This document shows, piece by piece, positions 30,344 to 39,460 of a stretch of DNA of 64,000 bases; position 1 is the stretch's first letter, and each line of letters starts with the position of its first letter. Made by a program: the position numbers and the translations under genes. Under the pieces are notes generated by a model. The model saw only the letters and a list, made by a program, of their open reading frames with translations. It searched no databases and was not told the origin of the DNA. Origin of the DNA: Photobacterium aphoticum (lineage in GTDB: Bacteria > Pseudomonadota > Gammaproteobacteria > Enterobacterales > Vibrionaceae); the NCBI RefSeq assembly GCF_001029435.1, contig NZ_LDOV01000001.1, forward strand, positions 184,278 to 248,277, given 5' to 3'.

Positions 30344-31150
30344 TTACTCAGCCGGTGGCGAGAGGACACAATCGTTCCCTGCCGTAAACCGGATGTTGCG
30401 GTAGTTGGCGTGGTAATTGTTTTGACTGGCTTCATCAAAGTGTCCTGCCCAATTAGCAATCGCCGGATCGGTTGCCCAGACATTGGCCATAATGCGTAAA
30501 TGGCTGTCTGCTGCGCTGGGGATCGGTGATGTCGTATTTTGATGCACCATATACACCAACTCTCTATCGATATACCAACGGATGGCATCTGCCGTCCATT
30601 TGATGCTGTAGTGATGAAAGTCTTCAGATGCATCAAAATCTAAAAAGATAATCCGCTCATTGGAATACTGATAATTATCGTCGTTGGTCCAATAGTTCAC
30701 TTGCAGCAAATTGGTATTGTGGCCGAGAAACTCAATATCGATTTCATTGTGTCGGCCATTCCCGCCCGGTGGCGTATCGTAGGGGCCTGCAAATAAGAAG
30801 AATGAAGTGATAACGCCTGGCGCATTGATGGCTTTAATCTCCGCTTCAAAACACCCATAGTCATAATAGCCGTGTGTCCGTATCTCCCCGGACCGATAGG
30901 CCAAGTGACTCTCCGGTATCGGGTCATGCACAAGATGCAACTGCATGCCAGATGCATCAAACGTGACAGACTCTCCCTCCCAACGGCTTAAAAAGGGGAA
31001 CCCATTACTCCATCCATCTGCTTTCCACCAAAGCGCAGAATTAAGCGTCGTCATGGGATCATCGAAATTGAGGTTTTCGCTCATAACGGCTCCGCTGTAC
31101 GCGCTGAGAATGGCAATAAGGAGTGTGGATAATCGGTGTGGTTTCTTCAT
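30344..31150 (-). CDS. secreted GH16 beta-glucanase, licheninase-like
   Basis: A 268-residue protein with a signal peptide (residues 1-23, start ATG 31150; the frame is open further upstream but that part is not signal-like). The GH16 active site is EIDIE, with Glu136, Asp138 and Glu140 as nucleophile, assistant and acid/base. The surrounding NEIDIEFLGHNTN, FDASEDFHHYSIKW and RIMANVW are close to bacterial licheninases that cut mixed-linkage beta-1,3-1,4-glucan. A basic and Cys-containing tail ends the protein. Nearness to the polysaccharide genes suggests trimming or degrading of the exported glucan, as GH16 enzymes do in other matrix loci. Confidence 0.88.
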   Translation of the reverse strand: MKKPHRLSTLLIAILSAYSGAVMSENLNFDDPMTTLNSALWWKADGWSNGFPFLSRWEGESVTFDASGMQLHLVHDPIPESHLAYRSGEIRTHGYYDYGCFEAEIKAINAPGVITSFFLFAGPYDTPPGGNGRHNEIDIEFLGHNTNLLQVNYWTNDDNYQYSNERIIFLDFDASEDFHHYSIKWTADAIRWYIDRELVYMVHQNTTSPIPSAADSHLRIMANVWATDPAIANWAGHFDEASQNNYHANYRNIRFTAGNDCVLSPPAE

Positions 31151-31497
31151 GGCTGACTTTCCCTGACAAGCAATATGCAAATGTGTGATTACTAAGTTAG
31201 CAGTCAAGGTTTGGCAGATCGGCTCAATGATGTAGCAACAATGAGACAGATTTGTATTCTGCAAATAAAGCGTACAGGCTTGTCTAATTGATCTTAGCAA
31301 AATGAAAAAATTTGAGGGGGGAGGGGGCAAATAAAACCATCGTTTGAGAAGGGGTATTCATTTTTATGCAATACCATGAAACCCGTTAACTGGTGGGCAG
31401 GATGGCGCGCTATTGGTACGTGTGTCACGTGGCCTGATGAACTTGGGGCGATGAATTCGAGATCATGCACTCGTGGTGATGACTTTGGGGATATAAA
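31151..31497. other. 347-bp gap upstream of the GH16 gene
   Basis: Promoter region of the GH16 gene and trailer of the DUF3131 gene. It includes a purine tract with two G runs (about 31315-31327) and no convincing ORF or terminator. Confidence 0.4.
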
Positions 31498-33012
31498 CTA
31501 TTGCGCCAAAGCTTGTGATGGCATGATTGACAGCGGCTTTGTGAAGAACAAAGGCAGATAATTGCGGTGTTTATACCACAGTGCGGAGAGCACGAAAGCG
31601 TTGGTATTGATATTGAAAGCCAGATTGGGGGCATCATTACGCAATACGCCGGTGGGTACTGCGCGGTAATGCAGGCTGTTTGCAATGACTTGCTGGTGCA
31701 GTTGTTGACCAAAGGGATCATCGGGATATAACACGCTAAACCCTAGTGCCATCTTGTTGCTGAAAATTTGCGGATTTTCGATCGGCTTCCCGCCTGGTGC
31801 GGTACTGAGCCACGCTCGGCCATAGATAAAGATATTGTTATAGGCGAACCACGGCACATGGTTCAGCGCATCTTCTGCAAACACCCAGAGAGATTGCTGC
31901 TGTGCTGAGTGTGCTTTATGTAAGGCAAACAGCGTATCCAACTGATCCCACCAATCGCCTTTACGGCCTAATTCAACGGCATTGAGCACATAAGGATCAG
32001 ACGTGAAATAGGGCAGGTTACGCTCGTCAATAAACACCGTGTGGCCATCCAGCTTAGCCGAACGGGTATCCGCTTGGGAGTACGCGTTATCCACCCCAAA
32101 ACCTGCCATTTCAAATCCCTGTGCGGTATATTGCAGATACCCTAAGCGGCCTTCTTGGCGGTAATAGCGCTTTTTCCCCGTATAAAGCTCACCGTATAGA
32201 GTTTGTTGGTGAATAGCATCAGCTAACTGCCAGTGCGATAAAATGCGGTCAATATCCGGCTTAAAGTGTGGCTTATGTCGAGAGGTAATTTCCAGCCAAA
32301 TCAGCAACCGACCAATATCTAATGCAGACCAACCGTTACCATTGCGGGCTTTATCACTGAGTCGCCCTGACGGCAATCCGGTGTGTGTGTTGTATTCACG
32401 GTTGGGCAGGCGCTGATCATACAGCGGGAAGGTAAAAAGGGTTTTCAGGGTTCGGGCAATCTTACTATCGGTTTGTTCGGTGCTGTATAACCCGAGGCCT
32501 TCTAAGGCGAGTAGAGCAGATAACCCACTGGCTACGTCCCACATGGTGCTATGCGGATAGCCTTGTACAGAGTCAATGAACCCGGTTTTATCCTGCCAAT
32601 TTCTATCAATGTAGTATTGGGCTTTTTTGGCAAGCAGTTGTTCATCTCGACTGAGCGTGATACGCGGCAGTGTGTCTTGTTTAAGGGGGACATCATCGGG
32701 TGAAACGGACAAGGTGGCGTGATTAAGGTTCGCTTCCTCAATTTTCAGCATTTCCGCTTCTTCGATGATCGGTGGCGCAATAGCGCGGCGCTGAAATTCA
32801 ATAGGCGCAGGTACCTCTTTGAGTGGCTGCTGTTTAATGGTGCGATGGCCATAAAAACTGGGCGCATCCGATGCGCTATTGACCTTATTGGCGATCACAG
32901 TAGCTGGCTGGCGACCTTCAGGCACTTCACCCCAAGCGAATAGACTGCATAGCAAGGAAAGCAGAAACAAGCCGAGATGATGGTATGAATAATGGCGCGA
33001 TCCTTCAGCCAT
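31498..33012 (-). CDS. solitary DUF3131 protein with long N-terminal linker
   Basis: A 504-residue exported protein. Signal-type hydrophobic segment at residues 12-28, a Pro/Glu/Ala-rich linker (about 30-115), then a DUF3131 domain (about 120-490). It keeps the motifs shared with the three tandem copies at 51-55 kb: TGFIDSVQGYPHSTMWDVAS (Trp158-Asp159), LPNREYNT, WSALDIGRLL, EGRLGYLQY, and NINTNAFVLSALWY. DUF3131 appears to be an alpha-helical toroid related to glycoamylase folds; no activity is firmly assigned. Divergent from the TPR-GGDEF gene. Ribosome site CGGAG. Confidence 0.85.
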   Translation of the reverse strand: MAEGSRHYSYHHLGLFLLSLLCSLFAWGEVPEGRQPATVIANKVNSASDAPSFYGHRTIKQQPLKEVPAPIEFQRRAIAPPIIEEAEMLKIEEANLNHATLSVSPDDVPLKQDTLPRITLSRDEQLLAKKAQYYIDRNWQDKTGFIDSVQGYPHSTMWDVASGLSALLALEGLGLYSTEQTDSKIARTLKTLFTFPLYDQRLPNREYNTHTGLPSGRLSDKARNGNGWSALDIGRLLIWLEITSRHKPHFKPDIDRILSHWQLADAIHQQTLYGELYTGKKRYYRQEGRLGYLQYTAQGFEMAGFGVDNAYSQADTRSAKLDGHTVFIDERNLPYFTSDPYVLNAVELGRKGDWWDQLDTLFALHKAHSAQQQSLWVFAEDALNHVPWFAYNNIFIYGRAWLSTAPGGKPIENPQIFSNKMALGFSVLYPDDPFGQQLHQQVIANSLHYRAVPTGVLRNDAPNLAFNINTNAFVLSALWYKHRNYLPLFFTKPLSIMPSQALAQ

Positions 33013-33603
33013 TGATACTCCGATAGGGTGGTAAAACAGTCGGTTAACGTATGAATTATAGTGTTATAAAGGTATAACGCCGTCAAGGCATGCATCAATT
33101 CTTAGACACGGTAGAATGAAATGATGAAAGGACGTCTAAACGTGTGACCATTATCATTAAAAACCCCATTCCTTTGAGAAATTGCAAAAATGCCCGATGA
33201 GAATGTGAAGAATATCAAATTAGTTATTGTTTATATCTTTAATGGGGCTTCAATACAAACCATTGATAAAAGACAGACATATTCCATATCTCAATCTTAT
33301 TGTTTTCTTTGTTCAACAGGAAAAGACGAAACTCCAAATCGGTTATTATTGCCTCATTTGATCTGTGTACTTTTGAAGTAACATCACATTATGTTGTGAT
33401 TATTATGTTTGTTTGTTAACCCACTGTAGCAGGTGGTTCATGTTGATAAAAATGTCGATAATTACTTCAATTTATTAAATGCATAAATTATTATCGGCAT
33501 CTGAACATGGAAGCTTTTAAATCATCGATAACAAACAATTATATTTTTCTTGTTGATACGTAATATTGATGGTTGAAGAAAAATACTTATAGCTAATATA
33601 ACA
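33013..33603. other. 591-bp AT-rich regulatory region
   Basis: Lies between the divergent DUF3131 and TPR-GGDEF genes and is clearly more AT-rich than its surroundings. No ORF with a good ribosome site. It contains the CRP-like element described separately. Confidence 0.5.
33143..33158. promoter_or_regulatory. CRP-like site in the matrix-island promoter region
   Basis: TGTGACCATTATCATT fits TGTGA-N6-TCACA with two mismatches at the end and shares its first 14 bases with the nupC CRP site at 28314. It is 131 bases upstream of the DUF3131 start. Confidence 0.45.
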
Positions 33604-35688
33604 ATGACAATTCGCAAAAAAATGCTCATTTTAACAGTGATGATGATCACTGTTTTGCTAGGTGCTGCACGCTACAAATATATACCTCAAAAGAATGAAG
33701 AGGTTGTTCAGGTTGCGTTTTCTTATGATGATGTTCCAAAGGAATTATTGACGGTATTTACGGGGATAATCAATCAGAACCCGACAATGCGAAAGGGAAG
33801 TTATAGCGATATTATTACGGTTATCGATGACAATGATTGGTTTAAGGATGAGAATCATACCGTTCGTTTCTTTAGCTATTTCATCAAAGCCTATGGTGAA
33901 TCGAACAAAGCGAATTATCCTTTAGCCTTAGCCTATCTTAATCAAGCCAATCGGTATATCGATGAGGCAATGAGCGTGGATATCCTTGCCCGCTATCATT
34001 ATGAGTTCAGCTACGTACAACTGCACTTGAAGTTGGTGACGTTATCGAAAGAAAGCTTTTCAAAAGTTGAACAATATTATGATGGCACATCCAATGTGAA
34101 CTTGTTGATTCCAATACTATTGGCTCGTGCTTACGACCTGTCACATTCAGAACGTGGCGCTGAATTGGCAATTCAGCAAACAGAAAAGACACTGGCGCTG
34201 GCAGAATCAACACATTATGAAAAGATTGAGCATGTCTATTACACGCTGGGATTGAATTACTGGAACGGTAAGCGGATTGTAGAAGGGATTAACTACAAAA
34301 TTAAAGCCCTCGAATTGTATATGGATAAGCAGCTTCATGAAGACGTGATCCATATCTTAACGGATATCGGTATTGATTATCTGTTTATGGGCGATACCAC
34401 CAATGCCATTAAATATTTAACGGATGCCATCGGGTATGAGATTGATGGGCATGAGCCGGGTGGTGAGTCCATTTACTACATTGCCAACCAGTTGTATACG
34501 GCGCATTCGTCTCGTGGTGATTTAGTACAGGCGGAAAAATATCTGCTATTAGCGGAAGAAGAAGTCGCTAAGATTGAACGCCAGTATGTAAAGGATAACC
34601 ACCTGACGTATTTGAGTCTGATTAAAGCGGATTTTACATCTCGGCAAGGGGATAGTGAGGCAGCACTGCATCACATTGAAATAGCGGAAGACCGATTCAA
34701 AAGCGGTTATGCAGGAAAGATTTACCATTTCGATATAAAAATGAATATGACGTATGGTGATATCTATCAAAGACGGGGTGAGCACCAACAAGCCTTGCAA
34801 TATTATAAGCAGGCGGAAACCTTTATCCACCATCGCGGCGTGTTTTACCTGATTGATGATATCAATGAGCGTCTCTATAAGAGTTATAAAGCCTTGGGGG
34901 AGTGGGCGCAGACCATTGCCTACTTGGAGAAAAATAATCAAATCATCAAAGAGCAACGTGACGATCACAACGCGCAGTATTCACAGTATATCTATGGTGA
35001 GTTTGACGTAAAAAATAAAGAAGAGCGGATTCAGAAGTTGCAGTCCCAGTCTGAAACATCGAGGATCTCTTTATTGTTATCTCTGCTGTTGTTGTTCGGC
35101 ATGGTGCTATTCACTGTGACCTTAAAGTACAAAAACAGACGGATTGTTGAATTGAATAAATCTCTGGCAACCATCAGTTTTACCGATGGTTTGACGTCAG
35201 TGGCAAACCGTCATGCGCTGGATCAGTTGTGGCAAACGTGGGAAACCAGTAAAGATGATACGTTATCGGCATGTGCCATCATCATGATTGATATCGACTA
35301 TTTTAAGCGATTCAATGACTATTATGGTCACCATGATGGCGATCAGGCATTAAAACGCGTGGCGGCAGCGTTGCAACGTTGCTGTCGTCCGGGAGACTTT
35401 GTGGGTCGATATGGCGGCGAAGAGTTCATTATGGTGTTGCCGGGCATGAGTGGTGATGCCGTGACCACGTTAGTGAAAAACCGTATCCAACCGACGATTG
35501 GTGCGTTGAACATTGCGCACGCGATGTCTGATGTCAGTGACAGAATTACCTTAAGTATCGGGATTGCCAGTGGTGAAGCGATGCCCGAGCAAAAACGTCA
35601 TGCGTTGATGAATATTGCCGATAAGGCGCTGTATCAAGCCAAAGAGCAGGGGCGCGATCAATACGTGCATTTACATTACGCCGACTGA
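33604..35688 (+). CDS. TPR-GGDEF diguanylate cyclase
   Basis: A 694-residue protein. N-terminal membrane or signal helix (about residues 7-20), a long periplasmic region of TPR-like helical repeats (about 90-470), a membrane helix (about 485-507), and a GGDEF domain with active-site GGEEF (604-608) and inhibitory RxxD (RPGD, 595-598). It should make cyclic di-GMP in response to a periplasmic, perhaps protein or polysaccharide, signal. Its place between the GH16/DUF3131 pair and the secretion genes suggests local control of matrix production. A rho-independent terminator follows. Confidence 0.9.
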   Translation: MTIRKKMLILTVMMITVLLGAARYKYIPQKNEEVVQVAFSYDDVPKELLTVFTGIINQNPTMRKGSYSDIITVIDDNDWFKDENHTVRFFSYFIKAYGESNKANYPLALAYLNQANRYIDEAMSVDILARYHYEFSYVQLHLKLVTLSKESFSKVEQYYDGTSNVNLLIPILLARAYDLSHSERGAELAIQQTEKTLALAESTHYEKIEHVYYTLGLNYWNGKRIVEGINYKIKALELYMDKQLHEDVIHILTDIGIDYLFMGDTTNAIKYLTDAIGYEIDGHEPGGESIYYIANQLYTAHSSRGDLVQAEKYLLLAEEEVAKIERQYVKDNHLTYLSLIKADFTSRQGDSEAALHHIEIAEDRFKSGYAGKIYHFDIKMNMTYGDIYQRRGEHQQALQYYKQAETFIHHRGVFYLIDDINERLYKSYKALGEWAQTIAYLEKNNQIIKEQRDDHNAQYSQYIYGEFDVKNKEERIQKLQSQSETSRISLLLSLLLLFGMVLFTVTLKYKNRRIVELNKSLATISFTDGLTSVANRHALDQLWQTWETSKDDTLSACAIIMIDIDYFKRFNDYYGHHDGDQALKRVAAALQRCCRPGDFVGRYGGEEFIMVLPGMSGDAVTTLVKNRIQPTIGALNIAHAMSDVSDRITLSIGIASGEAMPEQKRHALMNIADKALYQAKEQGRDQYVHLHYAD

Positions 35689-35710
35689 TATATCGAAAAT
35701 TCTCTCAGTA

Positions 35711-35738
35711 AGCAGCAGAACGATCACGTTCTGCTGCT
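35711..35738 (+). terminator. terminator after the TPR-GGDEF gene
   Basis: Perfect 12-bp stem AGCAGCAGAACG / CGTTCTGCTGCT with an ATCA loop and a T-rich tail (CTTCTGTTTTT). Confidence 0.8.
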
Positions 35739-35850
35739 CTTCTGTTTTTCTTGCTTATTATCCCGCCTTTAACCTTATGAATATTCGCTAAATTCACCTG
35801 CTGATTGCCTATTTTTATCGATATCCCTGTCTATACTTTATGTATTGCGG

Positions 35851-37614
35851 ATGGATACGTGGAGCGGCATTTTGGGTGATCAAACATACATATCAGCAAT
35901 AAAGGATTGTAAACGGGATATCTTCTTTGTCGCGCTGTTCAGTTTAGCGATCAATTTTTTGGTATTGAGTCTCCCCATCTATAGTTTGCAGTTGTTTGAC
36001 CGGGTATTGGGCAGTGGCAGTCTGGATACCTTGGTGGCGCTGTTTGTGATTGTTGTTGGCTTGTTGACGGCACAAGCTGTGATTGAACATGTCAGAACAT
36101 TATTGCTGCAACGTTCAGGCTTAAAGTTGGATGTGGCCTTAAATGCGAAACTGTTAGCAGACAGTATTCGGCATTCCTCTCAAAAGAACCGTATTGAAAA
36201 GCAAGGGCTGCAAGATTTAACGGAATTACGGCAACTGCTTGTTACCCCATCAACATCGGCCATTTTTGACCTTCCTTGGGTTCCTCTTTTTCTCCTGATC
36301 CTTTTCTTACTTCATCCTTATATCTGGTTAGTGGCCTGTATCGGCAGTGCTTTGTTTTGCGTGCTGGCGGTTGCCATGCTGTATACCGCGAAAGATAAAA
36401 CTGAGGCGGTGAAAGTCCAAAGCAATAAAACCAGCATGGAACTGAATGATTTTTTGCGTAATGCGCCGACGTTAAGCGCGATGGGGATGGCGGACAGCAT
36501 TGGCAGGTTGTGGAGCCAACGTAATACTCAATTGTTGAATATGCAGTGGGCGCTGAATGCCAAAACAGGGCAATTGCTGGCGGTGAGCCGGTATTTCCGA
36601 GCCCTGTTACAAGCGGTCATTTTAACCGTCGGGGTGGTTCTGGTATTGCAAAATGCCCTTGGTGCCGGTGCCATTATTGCCAGTTCGATCATTATGGCGC
36701 GGGTGTTGTCACCGTTTGAACAAGCGGTGACGGGCTGGAAAACGTGGTTAAGTGCATACCGTGCTTATCAACGGTTGAAGGCATATCCCGTTCAGCAAAT
36801 GCCTGATAACAAAACAACGCTCCCCGCTCCAAAAGGCGAACTGTTATTGCACAACGTTGGTTTGCGTTTTCAGCATAGGAATGAACCGGTATTGCAAAAT
36901 ATCAGTTTTAAATTAGGTGCGGGTAACGCATTGGCCATTATGGGTAACAGTGGTTCCGGGAAATCGACGTTAGCGGCATTGATCATGGGGATCCATAAAC
37001 CCACGATGGGCTCGATCAAAATTGACGGTGCCGCCATTGAACTATGGCCAGAGGCCCAGTTTGGTCAGTCAATTGGTTACTTACCTCAAGAGGTCGGTCT
37101 GTTGGCGGGCACGGTGGGCGAAAATATCTGCCGTTTCTCGGGCGCAGAGGCGAAAGATATTGTTCATGCCGCGCGGTTAGCCTGTATTCATGAGCTGATC
37201 ATTTCTTTACCGCAAGGATATGACACCTATTTAGGTGAAGGCGGTATTCAACTGTCTGGTGGGCAGAAGCAGCGTATCGGTTTAGCACGGGCGATATTTT
37301 CCAACCCCAGCGTATTGGTGCTGGATGAACCGAATTCCAATTTGGATCCCGAAGGGGAAGTGGCACTCGCCATTGTCCTGCAGTACTGCAAAGAGCACGC
37401 TATCACGGTCATTATGATCAGTCATCGACCGGGATTTTTGCGTCAGATGGATTGGGTTATCGTATTGAAAGACGGCAAAATTGAAAAAGCCGGTACGTGC
37501 GATCAGTTCCTGGGTAATGTCACGGAAGTGGTGGGTGATCTGCCTGCGGTGAATACGGGCTCGACCAAGCAGAGAGCCGTTTCTGCGAAGAAGAAGGATG
37601 CCACGCATGGATAA
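35851..37614 (+). CDS. type I secretion ABC transporter (permease-ATPase)
   Basis: About 587 residues. An N-terminal membrane domain with six helices (first LPIYSLQLFDRVLGSGSLDTL region is typical of the PrtD/LipB/ApxB group), then an ATPase with Walker A GNSGSGKST, signature LSGGQKQRIGLARAIF and Walker B VLVLDEPNSNLDP. It has no N-terminal peptidase or C39-like domain, so it fits the PrtD type that exports RTX proteins. A TTG at 35845 precedes the ATG at 35851; neither has a strong ribosome site. Overlaps the HlyD gene. Likely exports the RTX protein at 39461-44317. Confidence 0.92.
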   Translation: MDTWSGILGDQTYISAIKDCKRDIFFVALFSLAINFLVLSLPIYSLQLFDRVLGSGSLDTLVALFVIVVGLLTAQAVIEHVRTLLLQRSGLKLDVALNAKLLADSIRHSSQKNRIEKQGLQDLTELRQLLVTPSTSAIFDLPWVPLFLLILFLLHPYIWLVACIGSALFCVLAVAMLYTAKDKTEAVKVQSNKTSMELNDFLRNAPTLSAMGMADSIGRLWSQRNTQLLNMQWALNAKTGQLLAVSRYFRALLQAVILTVGVVLVLQNALGAGAIIASSIIMARVLSPFEQAVTGWKTWLSAYRAYQRLKAYPVQQMPDNKTTLPAPKGELLLHNVGLRFQHRNEPVLQNISFKLGAGNALAIMGNSGSGKSTLAALIMGIHKPTMGSIKIDGAAIELWPEAQFGQSIGYLPQEVGLLAGTVGENICRFSGAEAKDIVHAARLACIHELIISLPQGYDTYLGEGGIQLSGGQKQRIGLARAIFSNPSVLVLDEPNSNLDPEGEVALAIVLQYCKEHAITVIMISHRPGFLRQMDWVIVLKDGKIEKAGTCDQFLGNVTEVVGDLPAVNTGSTKQRAVSAKKKDATHG

Positions 37615-38923
37615 CTTCAATACTCGAAGTCTTATTGTATTTGGTTGTGTGTTTATTGCCCTGACGGTAGGAGGCTTTCTATTTTGGGCCATGACAGCCA
37701 AGCTGAGTGCGGCGACGATTGCACCGGGTACCTTAGTGGTGGAGTCCCAGCGTAAGAAAGTCCAACACTTGCAAGGGGGCTGGGTGAAAGCCATTCATGT
37801 CCGTGAAGGGCAGCATGTGCAAGTGGGAGATGTGTTACTGGAATTGGCAAACAGCAAAGCAGAATCCGATTTTCACCGTTTGCGCCTGAAAGCGATGGCT
37901 CTGCAAGCGCAACGTTTGCGTATTCAGGCCGAATTAGAGGGCGCATCAACCGTTAACTGGACGGCTTTTCAGGCGGCCTATGATGCACCTGATGTGCAGC
38001 TTGAACGTAATAACATCCTGAATGCACAGCAATTGCAATTTCAACAAGCAGTGATGCGTTTGTCTTTACAAGAAAACCAGTATCAACAACGCAAGTTGGT
38101 GTTAGACGAGCAGCTGCGCGGTGTGGGTTTTCAGCTTAAAGCGGTGACACGGCAATTAAGTTTGGTTAATCAAGAGATCCGAATGACGGCAAAACTACTG
38201 GATAAAGGGTTTGTGTCTAAAACACGGATGCTTGAATTGCAGCGTCATCAGGCCGGCGTAGATGTACAACTGGCGGAGTTAAAAGCCGAGAAAGAAGTGT
38301 TGGCCGGACAATTACAAGCGCTTGAGCAAGAATATGCTGCCACCTTGTTTGATATTGAAAAACAATTGGCGGCTGAGCTGACAGGGTTGGATGCGCAATG
38401 GCGTGATGTGAACCAGTCACTGAAAGCGGCGAAAGATGTGCGTGAACGTGTGACGATCCGCAGTGAACATACGGGGACGGTTGTTGGGTTGAATGTCCAT
38501 ACGGTGGGTGGGGTGGTCAATGCTGGCGATGTGATCATGGAAATCGTCCCGGACAGCGACGATTTGATTGTTGAAGCATTGGTCAGTCCTGAAGACATTG
38601 ATGTGGTGCATAACGGCCTGCAGGCGAAGGTAAGGTTAAGCGCTTATAACATCAGGCGCACGCCGCCCGTGAAAGGCGAGGTGATTCATGTAGCCGCAGA
38701 TCGTGTGGGAGGAAATCTCGCTAATGCCAAGGGAGAGCAACAACCCTCAGGCTATTGGGTGAAAGTGCGGTTAGATCAGCAAGAAATTGCCTCGCTGGAT
38801 GCCATCAAATTGTATCCGGGGATGCCAACCGAAGTGTTTATTTTGCTTGAACAGCAAACCTTGTGGGAGTACTTCACGGCGCCGCTGTTTAACTCGTATT
38901 ACCGCGCATTTAGAGAAACGTAG
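37607..38923 (+). CDS. HlyD-family type I secretion adaptor
   Basis: A 438-residue membrane-fusion protein: one N-terminal helix (about residues 8-29), a lipoyl-like half (VESQRKKVQHLQGGWVKAIHVREGQHVQVGD), a long coiled coil, and a second half with SEHTGTVVGLNVHTVGGVV and EIVPDSDDLIVEALVSPEDID, all typical of PrtE/HlyD. The ATG at 37607 is preferred over one at 37598 because AAGAAGG lies 8 bases before it; it overlaps the ABC gene by 8 bases. No TolC-like outer-membrane partner gene lies in the window. Confidence 0.93.
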   Translation: MDNFNTRSLIVFGCVFIALTVGGFLFWAMTAKLSAATIAPGTLVVESQRKKVQHLQGGWVKAIHVREGQHVQVGDVLLELANSKAESDFHRLRLKAMALQAQRLRIQAELEGASTVNWTAFQAAYDAPDVQLERNNILNAQQLQFQQAVMRLSLQENQYQQRKLVLDEQLRGVGFQLKAVTRQLSLVNQEIRMTAKLLDKGFVSKTRMLELQRHQAGVDVQLAELKAEKEVLAGQLQALEQEYAATLFDIEKQLAAELTGLDAQWRDVNQSLKAAKDVRERVTIRSEHTGTVVGLNVHTVGGVVNAGDVIMEIVPDSDDLIVEALVSPEDIDVVHNGLQAKVRLSAYNIRRTPPVKGEVIHVAADRVGGNLANAKGEQQPSGYWVKVRLDQQEIASLDAIKLYPGMPTEVFILLEQQTLWEYFTAPLFNSYYRAFRET

Positions 38924-39024
38924 TAACAAAGTAATGAAAAAAACCACAGCGTAGATGTTGTGGTGGGTCAGTTTGGCATAGTCAGATTCATTTGACAGAT
39001 AAAGAAGACATTGGAGGGGGAAAG

Positions 39025-39285
39025 ATGGAATTTACCACCTTATTTTGGTTTTGTTTCTATATGGTCTTTTTAGTGATTTCCTCTTTGATTGGTTATCAAA
39101 AAGGGCACTTTATCGCAGGCGTGTTATTGGGCTACGTATTGGGGCCAATTGGTGCGCTCGTGATGTATTTCAGTAAAGATAAAAAGCATATTATCTGTCC
39201 TGCCTGTGAGGCGGAAATTCACCATAAATCGTATTATTGTCCGATGTGTCGCGCACAAGTGAGAGGGCACGTGAAAGTCGATTGA
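39025..39285 (+). CDS. small membrane protein with C-terminal zinc ribbon
   Basis: An 86-residue protein behind a strong GGAGG site. Two hydrophobic segments (residues 5-20 and 29-48) with a YVLGPIGAL motif are followed by a two-CxxC zinc ribbon (CPAC near residue 60, CPMC near 74). The build resembles small membrane proteins with a treble-clef or zinc-ribbon tail, but the family is not known to me. It sits between the HlyD gene and the convergent RTX gene; a role in matrix export is unproven. Confidence 0.75.
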   Translation: MEFTTLFWFCFYMVFLVISSLIGYQKGHFIAGVLLGYVLGPIGALVMYFSKDKKHIICPACEAEIHHKSYYCPMCRAQVRGHVKVD

Positions 39286-39412
39286 TGATGATTCGTGCCG
39301 CTTCGCCGCTTATCTCTTGAGTGTTGTTTCTGCTCCCTCTATCTGAACGCATGATTGTGATTAGGTGGGGGGAGTCTGTTTTTTTGGGGTAGGGTTATTT
39401 GTTTGTGTAAAG

Positions 39413-39437
39413 AAAAGCCCGGACATGCCGGGCTTTT
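39413..39437. terminator. terminator between zinc-ribbon and RTX genes
   Basis: AAAAGCCCGG / CCGGGCTTTT with a 5-base loop; A and T tracts on both sides make it usable in both directions. Confidence 0.9.
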
Positions 39438-39460
39438 TAGGTGATGGTGGAGGTTATGGG

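Noticed and set aside
31376..31561. 61-residue + strand ORF before the DUF3131 gene
   Set aside because: Overlaps the 3' end of a well supported gene and has no ribosome site.
33190..33381. 63-residue ORF in the AT-rich region
   Set aside because: No ribosome site and composition like non-coding AT-rich DNA.
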